DNA of 64,000 nt, from contig NW_023601212.1 in NCBI RefSeq assembly GCF_014898055.3, positions 53,680,329-53,744,328 of the forward strand. The letters are read 5' to 3'. The notes under the pieces were generated by a model that was not told the DNA's origin, ran no database searches, and saw only the letters and a list, made by a program, of their open reading frames with translations. The first letter of the stretch is position 1. Every line of letters starts with the position of its first letter. This DNA is from Talpa occidentalis. Its lineage: Eukaryota; Chordata; Mammalia; Eulipotyphla; Talpidae. Made by a program: the position numbers and the translations under genes. Below are positions 24,340 to 36,302 of this stretch, piece after piece.

Positions 24340-26850
24340 AAATGCATTGAAATCATGAAAACCAGGAAGTGTAACAGAAATAGCAGTTTGAAGAACAGAA
24401 ACAGACTTTCTGATAAATGGCTAGAAAGGCAGGAAAACGTGGCTGGCAGTTGAGTGGAGAGGGGACATGTGGGCCCACCATGAGGAGTCAGCTTACAGAT
24501 GCAGATGGACCTACACCCCATGCAGAATCTACATGGGTGAAAGACAGCCCCATCCACACCCAACCTTGAGGTTTCTTTCCTCACTGTCACCAACCAACCC
24601 TGCCTGTCCCCTCCTCCAGGATCCCTGAGAAACCACCTTTCTCGTGGCAGAAATGCATCAAGGTCTTTAACCAGTTATTCATATTCCTGTCATTTATAAA
24701 TCATGTTGAACTGAGATATTTTTCCTTTTGGAGCCTCAGACATTTGGTCAACTCAGGATAGGTGCGCAGGTGAACACACAGGCTGAGAGAGCACCAGGCA
24801 GTGGGCTTGGAGGGCACTTGCTCTTTATGCATCTTCCCCAGGGGGGAAGCAGCAGTCATGTAGCCAGAAGTCTGAGATCTACAAGGCCTTCTCTGCCCAT
24901 ACTGACCAGCACCAAGTGAGACCAGCCAATAATGCCTGGGACTGTGTCACACATGCTCAGCAGCCCCCAACCCTCAGTCACTCCCTCTGTAAGGAAGACC
25001 CCTTGGAAGGTAGCTCTTCCCCTTCCCAGGCTACCCAGTGGTTGGCCCCACCTCCAGGGCATCTCCCACCAAACCCATCTTCCGTCTTTTACTTTTACTA
25101 GAAAACCACAGACCCCCTGACACTCCCCGGCAATGTCTGAAATCTCCACTAGGCAGCCTTAAAGGTTACAGTTACAATTTTTTCTCTCTTTTCAAACCTC
25201 AAGGGAAAGACAGGTGGAGGAGGAAGGGAGAAAAAAAGTCTTCTCCTCCTCCAGTTGTCACATCCCACGGCCCTCAGCTAATGCTGCAGGTAAATATTAG
25301 CTCCCCTTGGAGTTGAAGAATACCGGAGAGAGTGAGTGAGAGAGAGAGGAGAGGGTGAATATGCATTTCTGCTTCTTAGCACCTTCCTGGCAGCGTGGGA
25401 AGCTGGTTGAATAAGCAAAACATGGGCGCTCAACTCCAGCACATGCATACACTCAGACAGACCCACTGCTTTTAGCAGCCTCAAGGGAGGCTGAGAGGGA
25501 TGCCCCCTTGGTCCCTACCCTCTTCCTGCCCTAGAGCCACTGGGTTCCTGGAGCGAGAACTTCTTCCCCCAGAGGAGGAGGAGGAGGCAGGGAAAGGTGC
25601 AGACACCAGGCAAAGGAGCGGAGGTTTGTGCCAAGGGAATACCTCTGATCACACAGTGACTGGCAGAACAAGATTCTCCCCCTCCCTCCAGCTGCTCATC
25701 TATGGTGAAACGTGACTGCTGGTCCACAAAGCACAGGTCCTTCCTGAGACCCAAATGTATGACCTCTAGCTTGATAGTTTATCTTCTCTTGTCCCCTGTG
25801 GCCTTCACACCCTCTGCTCATCTGCCAGTCCCTTCTGCACTCATTTCCAGCCTTTGGCGAGGCTGTGCTCGCTTTGGTTTCCTTCCCCTGCCCCTCATGC
25901 TCACTTGAACTTGCTGCAACGATGACGTCTCTTTCCACTTCTTGACCATGTATCCTTGCTGGTTCTACATGGACTTGGTCCTTCTCATCCAGCCCCATTA
26001 TCTCCCTTCCATACCTGGGCTCAACAGCTTTGAAACCAGATCCTTTTCCTCTTCTAAGTAAGTTCTTCTACTATTTTAGTCAATGGGGACCATTCCAGCC
26101 TGAGGTCCCCAGCTGAGACCACCAGTCTCCACACAGTCACATGCACTGATGAGCCTTCTAGTATTATTTTTGTCGCCCATAAGGTGTCCTGCATACCAGG
26201 ACCTGGGCCTCCTGGGGGCTGGGATTAGTTCAGGGTGGGTGAAGCCTTCAAGGGTATGGCGTAGGGTGTATAGCTCAGGGCAAGGCCAGAATGAGCGAGG
26301 TTAGTCTACCCTCAAAATTAATCCCAATTGTATTCAAGGATGGAGACAAGAGCTGGAAATCAGTTACTGCTCACCAGTCGTGAAAGGCAAGGCAAGGTCA
26401 AACACCAGCATGTGAGAGGGAAGGCCAGAACTGGAATACAATGTGGACTGTGTCCTTGATTTAGAGACTGGGGGCAGGTGTTTGAAAACTGTATAATTCA
26501 AGGGAATTAGAGATCTGTTTTGACTGGACTAGCAGAGGGGTGATTGGCCACAGAAGGTAAATAGACAAGGCTTCTAAACTTTTATCCTTACTCGTCTAAA
26601 TAAACCCTCCAGTTTTCTCCCCCAAGCCCTTCTCACATTATTCCCTCAAGAAGAAGTTTCCTCACACCTCTCCATTTTCTCAAAACCTTCCATCATGCAA
26701 AATCCTAGTGGATGTTTGCGATCATCTTGGATCTTACCCCAGACACTACACTGCTCAATCATACCACACTTGCCTCTGGACATTTGTGAACCAGCAGTTC
26801 CCTCGCTCTTGAATTTTCAGGATGAGAACAATTTCAAAGGGAACCAATAC
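24340..26850. other. Single-copy sequence, no gene
   Basis: Moderate GC with no recognisable repeats apart from a GA-rich run near 25,325-25,355 (GAGTGAGTGAGAGAGAGAGG). Overlapping short frames on both strands lack splice sites or protein-like composition. Confidence 0.4.
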
Positions 26851-27444
26851 ACCTTTTATTTTTTTAAGTAGGAGCTTTCAAAAACAACCACCTCTATTTA
26901 TACCCCATCATTTCATTAAAGATAAGGCATTTTAGCACTAAAATTTTAGAAGAATATAATCTCAGAAAACTCTATATATCAAATAAATTTAGCCTTATGC
27001 AATAATCACCACTTGCCCTATTTTTCTCATTTCACAGCAAACTGATGAAAATGTTGTCATCAACAGGCACCAACCCATAAATTAGCATTTGAAACCATAA
27101 ATATAGATTTCTCATTTGACATTTAATCACAGAGTGCCTTGCATTTTTGTTTAGTTTTGTTTTCTTTCCGACTGTTTATCCAACTTTTCAACTGTGCATA
27201 TCTTCTCAATGTGCCAGATAGTAAGATCCTTCAGTGAAGTTCTGTCTTCGATCCCTCCCCTCCCAATACACAAAGCCTTGTACACATAGAATAAATACCA
27301 AGTGAGTAGATGTGATGTCAGAACAAGGAAATACTAAAGGAACCAAAGCAAAGGAAGGAACTAAGCAATAAAAACAGAGAGGGAAAGACACACATTTCCA
27401 CCACCAATTTTGCTGCCTTTTTGCTCTGAATCTTAGAATGATGC

Positions 27445-27474
27445 TGTAATAGACAAACAGATTTGTCTATTACA
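27445..27474. repeat. Perfect 13-bp inverted repeat with 4-base loop
   Basis: TGTAATAGACAAA (27,445-27,457), loop CAGA, then TTTGTCTATTACA (27,462-27,474). All 13 pairs match and pairing stops abruptly on both sides. The function is unknown. Confidence 0.9.
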
Positions 27475-27939
27475 AGGGTGGTCCAGCCAAAGGGACTTCA
27501 GATCTATGTGTTCATGAATCCTCCCAAACTTCCAAGCTGTCAACAGTTTTGGGAGCAACTGTGTAGAGGAAGAGTATTATAGTGAGAGTCTGGACAAGGT
27601 TCTGTTTCCAGCTCTGCCTTCAGGGTGTCATTTTACTCTCTAGATCTCAATTGTCTCTCCTGCTAAATACCCATATGTTAGATTGTATTGGGAGTATACT
27701 TCTAGCTCAGAATGTTGTGGTTTATTGTTTTTTACTCCTATTTTCATCAGTGTCTGAACAGGAGATAAGAAACGTATCCAAATTCCCTTAGAGGCTCTGG
27801 GAGGAGCCTGATCCTAGATTCTCAATCTACCCTGTAATAAGGCTATCCTGATCACCTATGAGAGTCCACTAGCCCATTGTGCTAGCCTCCCACTACATGT
27901 GGGCCTGGATCCCACTATGAAGCCTTTGAACTCATAGTA

Positions 27940-28140
27940 AAAGTAACAAGGCACCACTTATTGAGTACCTGCTATATACATTGTCCTTGTCTCCTACCCT
28001 CTCCACAATCTAGCAGGGTAGGTATTGTTTCCCCTTTGACTGCTAAGGAAACTGAGTCAAGAGAAGTTAAGTAACCAACACGAGATAAAAGAGCAGAGAC
28101 TTGAACCTGGGGCTCTGATTCCAGAGTCTGTGTTCTCCCA
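27940..28140 (+). repeat. MIR SINE
   Basis: Clear MIR: TTATTGAGTACCTGCTATAT, GCTAAGGAAACTGAGTCAAG, GTTAAGTAACCAACACGAG and ACTTGAACCTGGGGCTCTG. Confidence 0.8.
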
Positions 28141-28801
28141 GCAGTGGGTGTGTGGGCAGACTATTCCAGAGCATGGTCTCCCACAGCTCCACTCTGTCAG
28201 GGGCCAAGAAACCAAGAGCTATTGGTGACTAAGTAGGTTTCAAAACACAAAAAAGTGAACTCTCTTGAGTTTGTCCCATCATAGAATTCCACTTGAGTCC
28301 ATAACTCAATTCATCAACCACACCAGTAGTTGGAAGTTGATTTAATGGTGTCATCTCTCCTCTAGTGGGATTATCTTACTTTCTGCTTCTAGTGGAACTC
28401 TGCCACCAACCCCATACTTCTGGAATTGAATATATAAAGGGTGACCTGTCATAACAGCAATGTTCTCATCTAGAACCTTGAAATAGACTAATTACTTCCA
28501 TTTTCAGACCACCCTCAGCACTTTCTCCAACCCCCACCCCCATCTCCTTGTAATATGTAAGTCTGTGCTGGGACTAAAACTTCCCCAAAGGCGGAAACTA
28601 CTTGCTTCAAAATCATTGTATCCAGAGTCAAGAACTAAGCTTTTCATCTATACTGTAGGTATTTGAGAAGAGGGAGGCTTGAGACTGTGTCTCATGAATT
28701 ATGAGTCAGGAAGTTGCCACTACATTCTAGGCAATTCTTAGAAATGGAAACCACAGAAATATGAATTCTTAATCTTTCTGTATAATTAGGAAGTAAACTG
28801 A

Positions 28802-28825
28802 TTATTTATTTATTTATTTATTTAG
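28802..28825. repeat. (TTTA)n short tandem repeat
   Basis: About five ATTT/TTTA units in an otherwise single-copy stretch just before SINE copy 3. Confidence 0.85.
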
Positions 28826-28890
28826 CCTCTGGGGCCTTTCTCTTTACCCACTAGCTCATTCTTACTGGTACAGCAAGGCAATAGATTTTC

Positions 28891-29197
28891 AAGAAGTATT
28901 TTAAGGGCCTCCCTGGTGGCGCAGCGGTTGAGCGCTGGGTTGCGAAGCTGCCCGCAGCCTCTGCAGCGCCGGTTCAATCCCCTGCTGCTCCCTGGCCACA
29001 GGAGGAGGGTCCCACATGGCGCGCAGACCTCTCCTGCCGCCCGCTGCTCCCCTCAGCAGTGTACTTCGGTCCTTCTGCCTGCTCTGCTCCCCGCTCTGGC
29101 TCTGGTGAATTCTCTCACCCTCCTGCACTTCTGACTGTACCCAGTGCTTGTATAAATAAATAAAAAATAAATCTTAAAAAAAAAGAAGTATTTTAAG
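28891..29197 (+). mobile_element. tRNA-derived SINE, copy 3 (best-preserved head)
   Basis: The head TGGTGGCGCAGCGG fits a tRNA A box and GGTTCAATCC fits a B box. A perfect 15-bp duplication AAGAAGTATTTTAAG flanks it at 28,891-28,905 and 29,183-29,197. This copy keeps CpGs lost in the others, suggesting a young insertion. The tail is AAATAAATAAAAAATAAATC plus an A run. Confidence 0.95.
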
Positions 29198-29824
29198 AGA
29201 AAAGGGATTTTGAGAAAATGAACAATTTCTGAGGACACAGAAATTGGTAGATTGAAAAGTTGAGATGCAACGGCCTCAGGAAAAACTGAAACTAAGTGTC
29301 CAAGTCCAAGTACATCAGGATATAGATACTAAAACTGCTCCAGTGATGGCCAAGGTCAGAAACAATGTGTATCTGGGAAAGAATCCAAGCTGGTAAATGT
29401 TCATATTCACATTCCTGGGTCTGGAGTGCCAGGAATCTACAGGAGGGGCTGGGGGGTTAGAAAAAAGAAGGGTCCGACTGACTTTTGTGTGTGGTAAAGC
29501 AAAGGCACCAGCACCCACTTTAGAGGATGGTTCATGGCACGGTTGCTAGAGAGGGTCTAGAAGATAGGAGAGTGTAGGCTGCCCAAGCTTGGAAATGCTT
29601 CTTTGAGGGAAACTTGAAGAAAGGCTGATATGGAAAACTGACTAATGCCTGCCAGCCCGGGCTGTGGTAGCCTGGGAGCTGAGCCCACTTCCTGGTTGCT
29701 TCCCACCACCTCCCCATCACCTGCCTCCCAACACAGTCCCTGAATCAGGGCTCCAAGGACACCATTTACAAATCAGTGGAGCAGAGTGGAAAAGCCAACT
29801 CCTGGATGCAAAGACCTAGACATG

Positions 29825-30102
29825 GGCGCCTCCCTGGTGGCACGAGGGGTTAAGACACAACCTATGAGGCTGCCCGCAGCCACTACAGCACGAGTTCAAT
29901 CCCCAGCCAGGGAACCCACAGGGCACAGCAGACCTCTCCTGACTTGCCTGCTGCTCCCCTCAGCAGTGTATTTCAGTAGATCCACCTGTTCACCCCACTC
30001 TGTCTCTGGTGAATCCTCTCACCCCCTCACACCTCTGGCCTGTACCCCACCTCTTGTATGCATAAATAAAAAAACCTTTAAAAAAAATAAAATAAAATAA
30101 AT
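29825..30102 (+). mobile_element. tRNA-derived SINE, copy 4
   Basis: Same family (GCCTCCCTGGTGGCACGAGG ... GAGTTCAATCCCCAGCC). The tail is AAAAAAATAAAATAAAATAA. The flanks GACCTAGAC and GACTTAGAC are probably a slightly diverged target duplication. Confidence 0.85.
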
Positions 30103-30519
30103 GACTTAGACTTGAAGTCTGAGTCCAGCTTATTAGTTGATTCAAACTGGTCTGAGCCTCAGTTCCTCCTCTCTGCAATATCCCAATTTACCTGTTTTGT
30201 AAACTACAAAATGCCATACAAAAATATTTGACATTATTAAGAACCTACGCTTTCAAGAACTTAGGCTTTGAAAGGAAACTCAGAAATCATTTAGACATCT
30301 TCTCAGCCAAGGAGCTCTCTTTTCTGTTGAGGATTTCAATAAAGACAGATGGATGAATGAAGTCTTCCTCTGACCTGTATCCACAGATTGAAGAAGATCC
30401 TTCCCAGTGGGGCTTGCAGCTCTGTTTGGGATAGAACCACTTACTGTGGCACAATGTTTCTCAAGTGCCACTTACCCTTTCTGGTGAGCCGGTTCCTTTC
30501 CAAGAGACAGGATTTATTT

Positions 30520-31970
30520 TCTCCACCCCAATTAGATCATAAGTTCCTTGAGAACAGCAACCTTGTCAGACTTCTTGGGCACTCTTCTTAGTCCCATGGT
30601 TTCCACTAGTGGCTTCATGCCCCTGCTTAAAATACTTTCTTGGCTCCTCAGTTTCCTTAGAGGCAAGTTCAAGTTCCTTAACCCTAGCCCTTCTGTCTTA
30701 TTCTGTACACTCTTCTTGGAGACCTTCATTTACTCTAAGGCTTCAACTTTTCAGCTGATGAACTCAAATAGAGTATTCCTAACCATGACCTCTTTCTCTT
30801 CCAAACTCCTGACATTTTACACCAGCAGTCTGCACTGTCTCCAAGGGGAAACATTTTAAAATATTGAACTGGTATGAACAAGTCAGCATAGAAGGCCTCC
30901 TGCTGGGTCTCACACTATCCACACAATCCCTTTAGTTCTAAGCTTTGGGAAGGTCCTAGTGACTGGGTAAATTCAGGTAAGCAAGGCAGTGGAGGGAGAA
31001 CATGAATGAGGGCTGTAGTTCTTTATCAATCGTAGAGAAGTATTTCAATAATTTTATAACCACCCAGCCACAGAAGTTAATACTGACTAAAATTCAATCA
31101 TAGCTATTTCCCTTTCCCTTACAGTCAATCTGTCAAGACTATGCTCCTTTTTTCCATTCCAGCCTCCCACACCTGCTCGACCTTTTCTGTCCTGTTAGCT
31201 CAATGGCTCTATTATCTATCCGGTTACCTAAGGCAGAAACCTGGGCATGCTTACTGACACTTCTTCAGCTGATTGACACAATTACCAAGTCCTATCCTTT
31301 GCAATGCCTCAGTACTCCTCAAATTCACTGACCAAGATTTTTCAGAATTTAACTCAGATTTTTTCACCTAAAACCACTGCAATGAGTCTCCCTGAATAGG
31401 GTTGCCCCCTTCAGCCAATCTCCACATCACAGCCAAAAATCATCATCTTTAAATCCATTGTATGCTATAATTATTCAGTAGTTCTCTATTTCCCAAGACT
31501 GAAGCACAAATTTCATCACTTGGTCTCTATGTCATAACCTAGCTTTTATTTCCCACTAATCTCTCTCCACCTCCCAGTGATAAACTCACTGCAATTCAAA
31601 ATCCCACCAGAAAATCTCTGCTTCTCTCCCATGCCAAATTCTCTTTGGCCTCTGGCATTGGTCCACGACATTTATTCTTCCAACAACTCTCATTTCTTGA
31701 AAACCTTACCCACTCACGCATCTACCTCACCTAAAGATCTTTAAGCTATTTTGAGGTTTAACTCGGATGTCAATTCCTTCAGGAAGTCTTTCCCGACCTC
31801 CCATTGCCAAGACTGGTTTGAACACCTTCCCACGAGCCCTTATAAAACCCTGTATTTCTCTGCCTCCAAGAGCATTTATAACACTACATAGTATTTGCCT
31901 TTTTTAACTAGGGAGAGGCTTGTCATTTTTTGTCTCTGAATATCCCCAGTAGATGTTTAATCGGTGTCTG
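30520..31970 (+). repeat. L2-related LINE fragments (two or more pieces)
   Basis: Includes TTCCTTGAGAACAGCAACCT, TTCCTTCAGGAAGTCTTTCC, TATAAAACCCTGTATTTCTC and CCAGTAGATGTTTAATCGG, all L2 3'-end themes. They are interrupted by unassigned sequence near 30,850-31,090. Confidence 0.45.
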
Positions 31971-33109
31971 TTGGCACCGTCACATACAGGTAGCTTGTGG
32001 GCAGGAACTGGTCATCTACAGAAAGGTCACCCAGGCTTCTCCTTGGAGCGTCCCACCCTCCTGAATGCAAACAGAAAGATGCTGCCACCACTTCCTACCA
32101 CACTCCTGACTCCTGATCAAGAAGCTAAGAGGGAGGTGAACTTAGGATAGACATTATGAATTCCTCAGCAGCCAGAGCCCGAAAGCAAGTTAGCAACTTG
32201 CAATCCTGATCTGTCGGAATCGCTTTAATCAAGTTGCAAAGACAGAATCATGGTGCCCTGCCAGCCTGTCAGAGCAGCACCAAAATTGGAAGAAAAAAAA
32301 TACAAGAATACTGAAGCAGGACATAAGCTGATCACATTATTTAAAGTGTGTACGTGAGTGTACATATGTGTGTAATGGGACCAAAATAGCAGCAGCCTCC
32401 CTGAGTTATTACTGCAGTGGCATCTCTGGGCTGGGACTCCATGTCTCTGAGGCGCTTTCTAATTGGGGCACAAACCTAGTATCTCTGGTTGGAACCCTGA
32501 GCTTCCAGAGTCGCAGCATTGAGTCCACCAGACGCAAACCAACTGCCTCTGCAGGATGTCTGTGACCCCTCAATGGGGTGTTTGCAGGACCAGAGGCTTC
32601 CAGATGTGGCCCTACCAACACCTGCACCAGACCTGGTATGCCCATCTACCCCACCTGTGTCCCCAAAATTCCTGGAAGGATTTTTCCCTGCAAAGCTCCT
32701 CCACAGGCGGCTGCCACCAGACCTGAGCTCCACTCATTGGAAGAGCAGGCACCTCAGGCCAGCCTTCGATGTAGCCCCCAGCAGCAGGAAGAAGAGATAG
32801 AGGGGGCTAAACCAAGCTCTCCAATATCCAGGGACGGTCATTAAAGGGGCAAGATTCCTGGTGCCATTTCAAGCCATTCTTGAGTGACTTAGCGCTCACC
32901 CAGCCAGAGGGGCTGAGACAGAGTTTCTTCCCCTCCTCCATTGTCTTTCCTGCCCAGATTTGAATTGGGTAAAATTGGTCCTGCTGCTTATCAGAGACAG
33001 AAGTGGAGGAAACAGGCAGTCTACACTTCACCTCAAGTTCAGACCTCGCGCAGACTATAGTGGGCCCAGAGAAAGCATTTATATTTAAATTAAATATCAA
33101 AAGTCTAAG

Positions 33110-33295
33110 TTTGAAGTCTCAGCCTCTTGGGCTCAAATTTTGGCTCTGTCATTTACTAGCTTTGGACTCTTAGACAAGTGACTTAATTTCTCCAAATCTC
33201 AGATAAGTCATTGGCAAGATAAAGATCATACTGCATGTGCATAATGCATGTGCAAAGCAAGCATGTGGTAGGTGCTCAATAAATGTTCATTTCTC
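33110..33295 (+). repeat. MIR SINE
   Basis: MIR in order: GGCTCTGTCATTTACTAGCT, TTAGACAAGTGACTTAATTT, CTCCAAATCTCAGATAAG and GGTAGGTGCTCAATAAATG. Confidence 0.75.
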
Positions 33296-33389
33296 TCCTC
33301 CTCATTTGTAACCTCTAGAATTAAAATACACACATCATGGGCTTTGTGAAATACATGCATCATGGGCTACATGTGCATGGAAAACCATC

Positions 33390-33920
33390 CCCCACCCCAG
33401 CAAAAGGTTCACAACCTACTCCCCAGAAGCTGTAAAATAAGAGGTTGAAGGTTTCTAATCAGCTGACTTCAAAATGGAGAGATTCTCCTGGATTAATACA
33501 ACCTGTGCTTTCCTAATCACATGAGCTCTTTAAAACAGGAGATTGGGTCAGAGAAATGTGATATGAGAAAGACTCAACCCACCACCTCTAGCTCTGAGCA
33601 TGGAAGAAAGAGTCAAAGAACAGAGCAGCCTTTAGAGCAGACGATGGACTTCAGCTCCAACTAGCAAGAGCATGGAGACCGCATTCCCCCAGTAGCAGAG
33701 AAAGAACTCTGCCAATGACCAGAATGATCAGGAAGCGGAGCCTCCCTTGGGGCCTCCAGAAGGGAACATTCTGGTCTCACCCGGTGTTAGTTCTGTGAGA
33801 CCCATACTAGGCTTCTGCTGCATGAAACTGAAAGGAAATACATTTGTGGGTTTTAAGGTGCTGAATTTGTGACGGTGTGTTATAGCATCAATAGAAAAAC
33901 CAATGCACTGTATTAGATCT
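33390..33920 (+). mobile_element. Probable old LTR or MaLR-like repeat relic
   Basis: The pattern TAATCAGCTGACTTCAAAAT, ACATGAGCTCTTTAAAACA, GGGGCCTCCAGAAGGGAAC, TTCTGTGAGACCCATACTAG, TTTTAAGGTGCTGAATTTGT and GTTATAGCATCAATAGAAAA follows a well-known family of ancient mammalian LTR-type repeats. There is no coding content. The exact family was not determined. Confidence 0.5.
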
Positions 33921-34089
33921 ATCTTGATTTCACTTTCTAATAGAGTTCTGTTTTTTGATAGGAAAAACTCCCCAAATGGAATAACAATCAGGTTTTCTTT
34001 TACTTGGTTAACTGCTCCTAAGAGAACCCTGAATAGTCTGCATATGTAAACCAGGAGACACCCATCCATCCCGTTCCTCACGGTGCCCA

Positions 34090-34790
34090 TTTGTAAAATG
34101 AGGCACAGCAGTTGGGAAGAACCGAAGGGCCTCCAGAGAATACCTTTCCAAATCGCTCTATAACACAGGATAACATCACAAACTTAAATCTTCTGGAGTT
34201 AAGGAAGTTTCCAACAGACGCAGTTCTGAAGAGTGCTTTCAAGATTAGTGCCACTTGGAGAGACGAAACAAATGAGATAGCACTTACACCTAACACAGTG
34301 TCTGGAAACGACCTTGATCCAGCTGGGGCTGAGCCCCACCAGTCACCAGAAGAGCTTTCCAATGATACATACGGCACATGGATGGTGTCTTCCATCACAC
34401 TAGAACCTGCTAGAATCTGCAGCCCAGTGCCAGAGTGCAAGAGCCTGCAAAGGCGTGTGCTGAGGAGCAGAATGGGGCTGCGCAGAAAGCGTGCAGGCCA
34501 AGGCAAGTTTTCAGCTTCGGTCCCAAGTGCTCTAGATTTAGAGTGCCCAAGCCAAGAAGCTGTAAACATTAATTCAGCATGGCATTTGATCATCTTATTA
34601 AATGCCTCTGAATCTTCATACAATGCATTAGCCACCGAACACCAGGAACCAGAAGAAGCTGACGGCAGTAATTCCAAGCAGTGTGTGCCGACGGGAGCCC
34701 CAGCCCCTGGAATGAAACAGCGGTCTGCTCTATTAATTAGATCAACCATAATAGCTTTATCCATTAGGCCCCGTGTATTCTGACATGCTC
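34090..34790. promoter_or_regulatory. Candidate conserved non-coding element
   Basis: Repeat-free and non-redundant, with homeodomain-type words: CATTAATTCAGC near 34,567, TATTAATTAG at 34,731-34,740 and TTATCCATTAGGC near 34,758. Both strands happen to be open for over 220 codons, which is unusual, but neither translation resembles a known protein and no splice sites frame it. A developmental or neuronal enhancer of CACNA1E is the more natural reading. Confidence 0.35.
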
Positions 34791-36024
34791 AGAATGCAGT
34801 ACTTGCCATCAAGCAAACCCGGGCCCTTTGCCTGAGATTCACTTCAGCCTCTACTACCGACAGAGGAGAGATCAGAGCTGGGCAGCATGGCCAGATGGCC
34901 TATTCCAGGAGACCCCACATAGGCCCAGGGTCCAGTGACCCCTGCCACATTTCTCTCCCAATCCTGGAATCCCCCCTAAAGAACACCACAATTTAGCAAG
35001 GTAAGTAAGACTGGTCCAGACTCCGAGGTCTGCTTTTTGATGAGCATCTGAAGAACCAGTCTAAAGAAAGGATGCAGTCTAGCCTGGAGGGCAAGCAGCC
35101 AGGTGGGCTCCAAGATGGCTCGTGCCAGTCACTGGCAGAAAGAAGGACATGCAAGTGTTCTTCTATCTCTCATCCCCCCAATGAACACATGGGTGCCCAA
35201 GTGGTGGGCTGTGAAAGCAATTGTCTCCTCAAAATAGGGTTCTTGGGATTCTTCTTGAACCAAAGGAAATTCAGAAGCCTGAAGATGCAAAGATGCTCTG
35301 TGAACATGAATGGTTCTGCTGCATGGACCACGAGCTTAGCAAGTGAGCTGAGGCAGGGACAGATCTGCCAAACACCACCACCTTTAACTCCCACAGCTGG
35401 GTGTTCCCCGCTGCTGCTGTGTGTTGGGCTTACCCCTCTAGATCCCTGACAGCAGGGCCCCAGTGTCGCATGTGACCCCCAGCCCCGGTGTATGGCGAGC
35501 ACAGTGCACGTGTGAAGAGTCATGTGGGTGGTCTGCTCAGATGCCACATGGGAAGCTTTCTCCAGTCAGAGACCCCCCTCCCACCTGCCACTCCCCATCT
35601 TCTCCTCCCGTCCTCCATCCCCACCCAGCCCTGAAATCTAGAGTCAAGATCTGGGGACATAAGTCCAAGACTTTAGGCTTCTGGTGTGTTTCTATTTTCC
35701 TCGTGTTTGATTAAATTTAGGCTAAACACGTAAGAGGCACTTTTGAAATTAAAATATAGGAAAAGCAAATTTTGATTTGGAAGGTTATGTACTGTATTTT
35801 TTTCTTAAATTTACAAAAGAGGTAAACATACAACCCTTTAAATAATAAGTTCCTTGGTATTGTAAAAGAAGAACTGATTAGTGCTGAGTAACAAAGGGAT
35901 GAATATGTCACTTTTCCTGCCCTCAAGGAATTCAGTCATAAAGGGAATGAGACAAGAAAGAAATTATAAGAAAGTTCATCGAGAGAAAATACATGGCTCC
36001 ATTCCTTTCCCTCCATTTTGTGTT

Positions 36025-36302
36025 AAGATAACATCTAGAGGCCTCCCTGGTGGCACAAGGGGCTAAGCACAGCACTGTGAAGCAATCCACAGTCACTGCA
36101 GCATGAGTTCAAGCCACATGGCGCAGCAGACCTCTCCTGACTTGCCCACTGCTCCCCTCAGCAGTGTATTTCAGTAGATCCACCTGTTCTGCTCCTCACT
36201 CTGTCTCTGGCAAATCCTCTCACCCCTGCACCTATGGTCTGCACCCCAGCTCTTGTATACATAAATAAATAAATCTTAAAAAAAAAAAAAAGATAACATC
36301 TA
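36025..36302 (+). mobile_element. tRNA-derived SINE, copy 5 (internally deleted)
   Basis: Flanked by a perfect 13-bp duplication AAGATAACATCTA at 36,025-36,037 and 36,290-36,302. It lacks part of the segment after the B box (GAGTTCAAG runs directly to CCACATGGCGCAG), so it is shorter than its relatives. Confidence 0.92.

Noticed and set aside
24087..24593. 168-codon minus-strand frame with Ile-His-Pro-Ser repeats
   Set aside because: It is the translation of a TGGA microsatellite with flanking L2 sequence.
28914..28981. tRNA gene, from A- and B-box-like sequence
   Set aside because: The boxes belong to the SINE head; the cloverleaf is not intact and the element ends in a retroposon tail with target duplications.
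34078..34783. Overlapping 223- and 228-codon frames as a gene
   Set aside because: No resemblance to a known protein in either strand, no splice sites and no poly-A tail of a retrocopy; kept only as a regulatory or conservation candidate.
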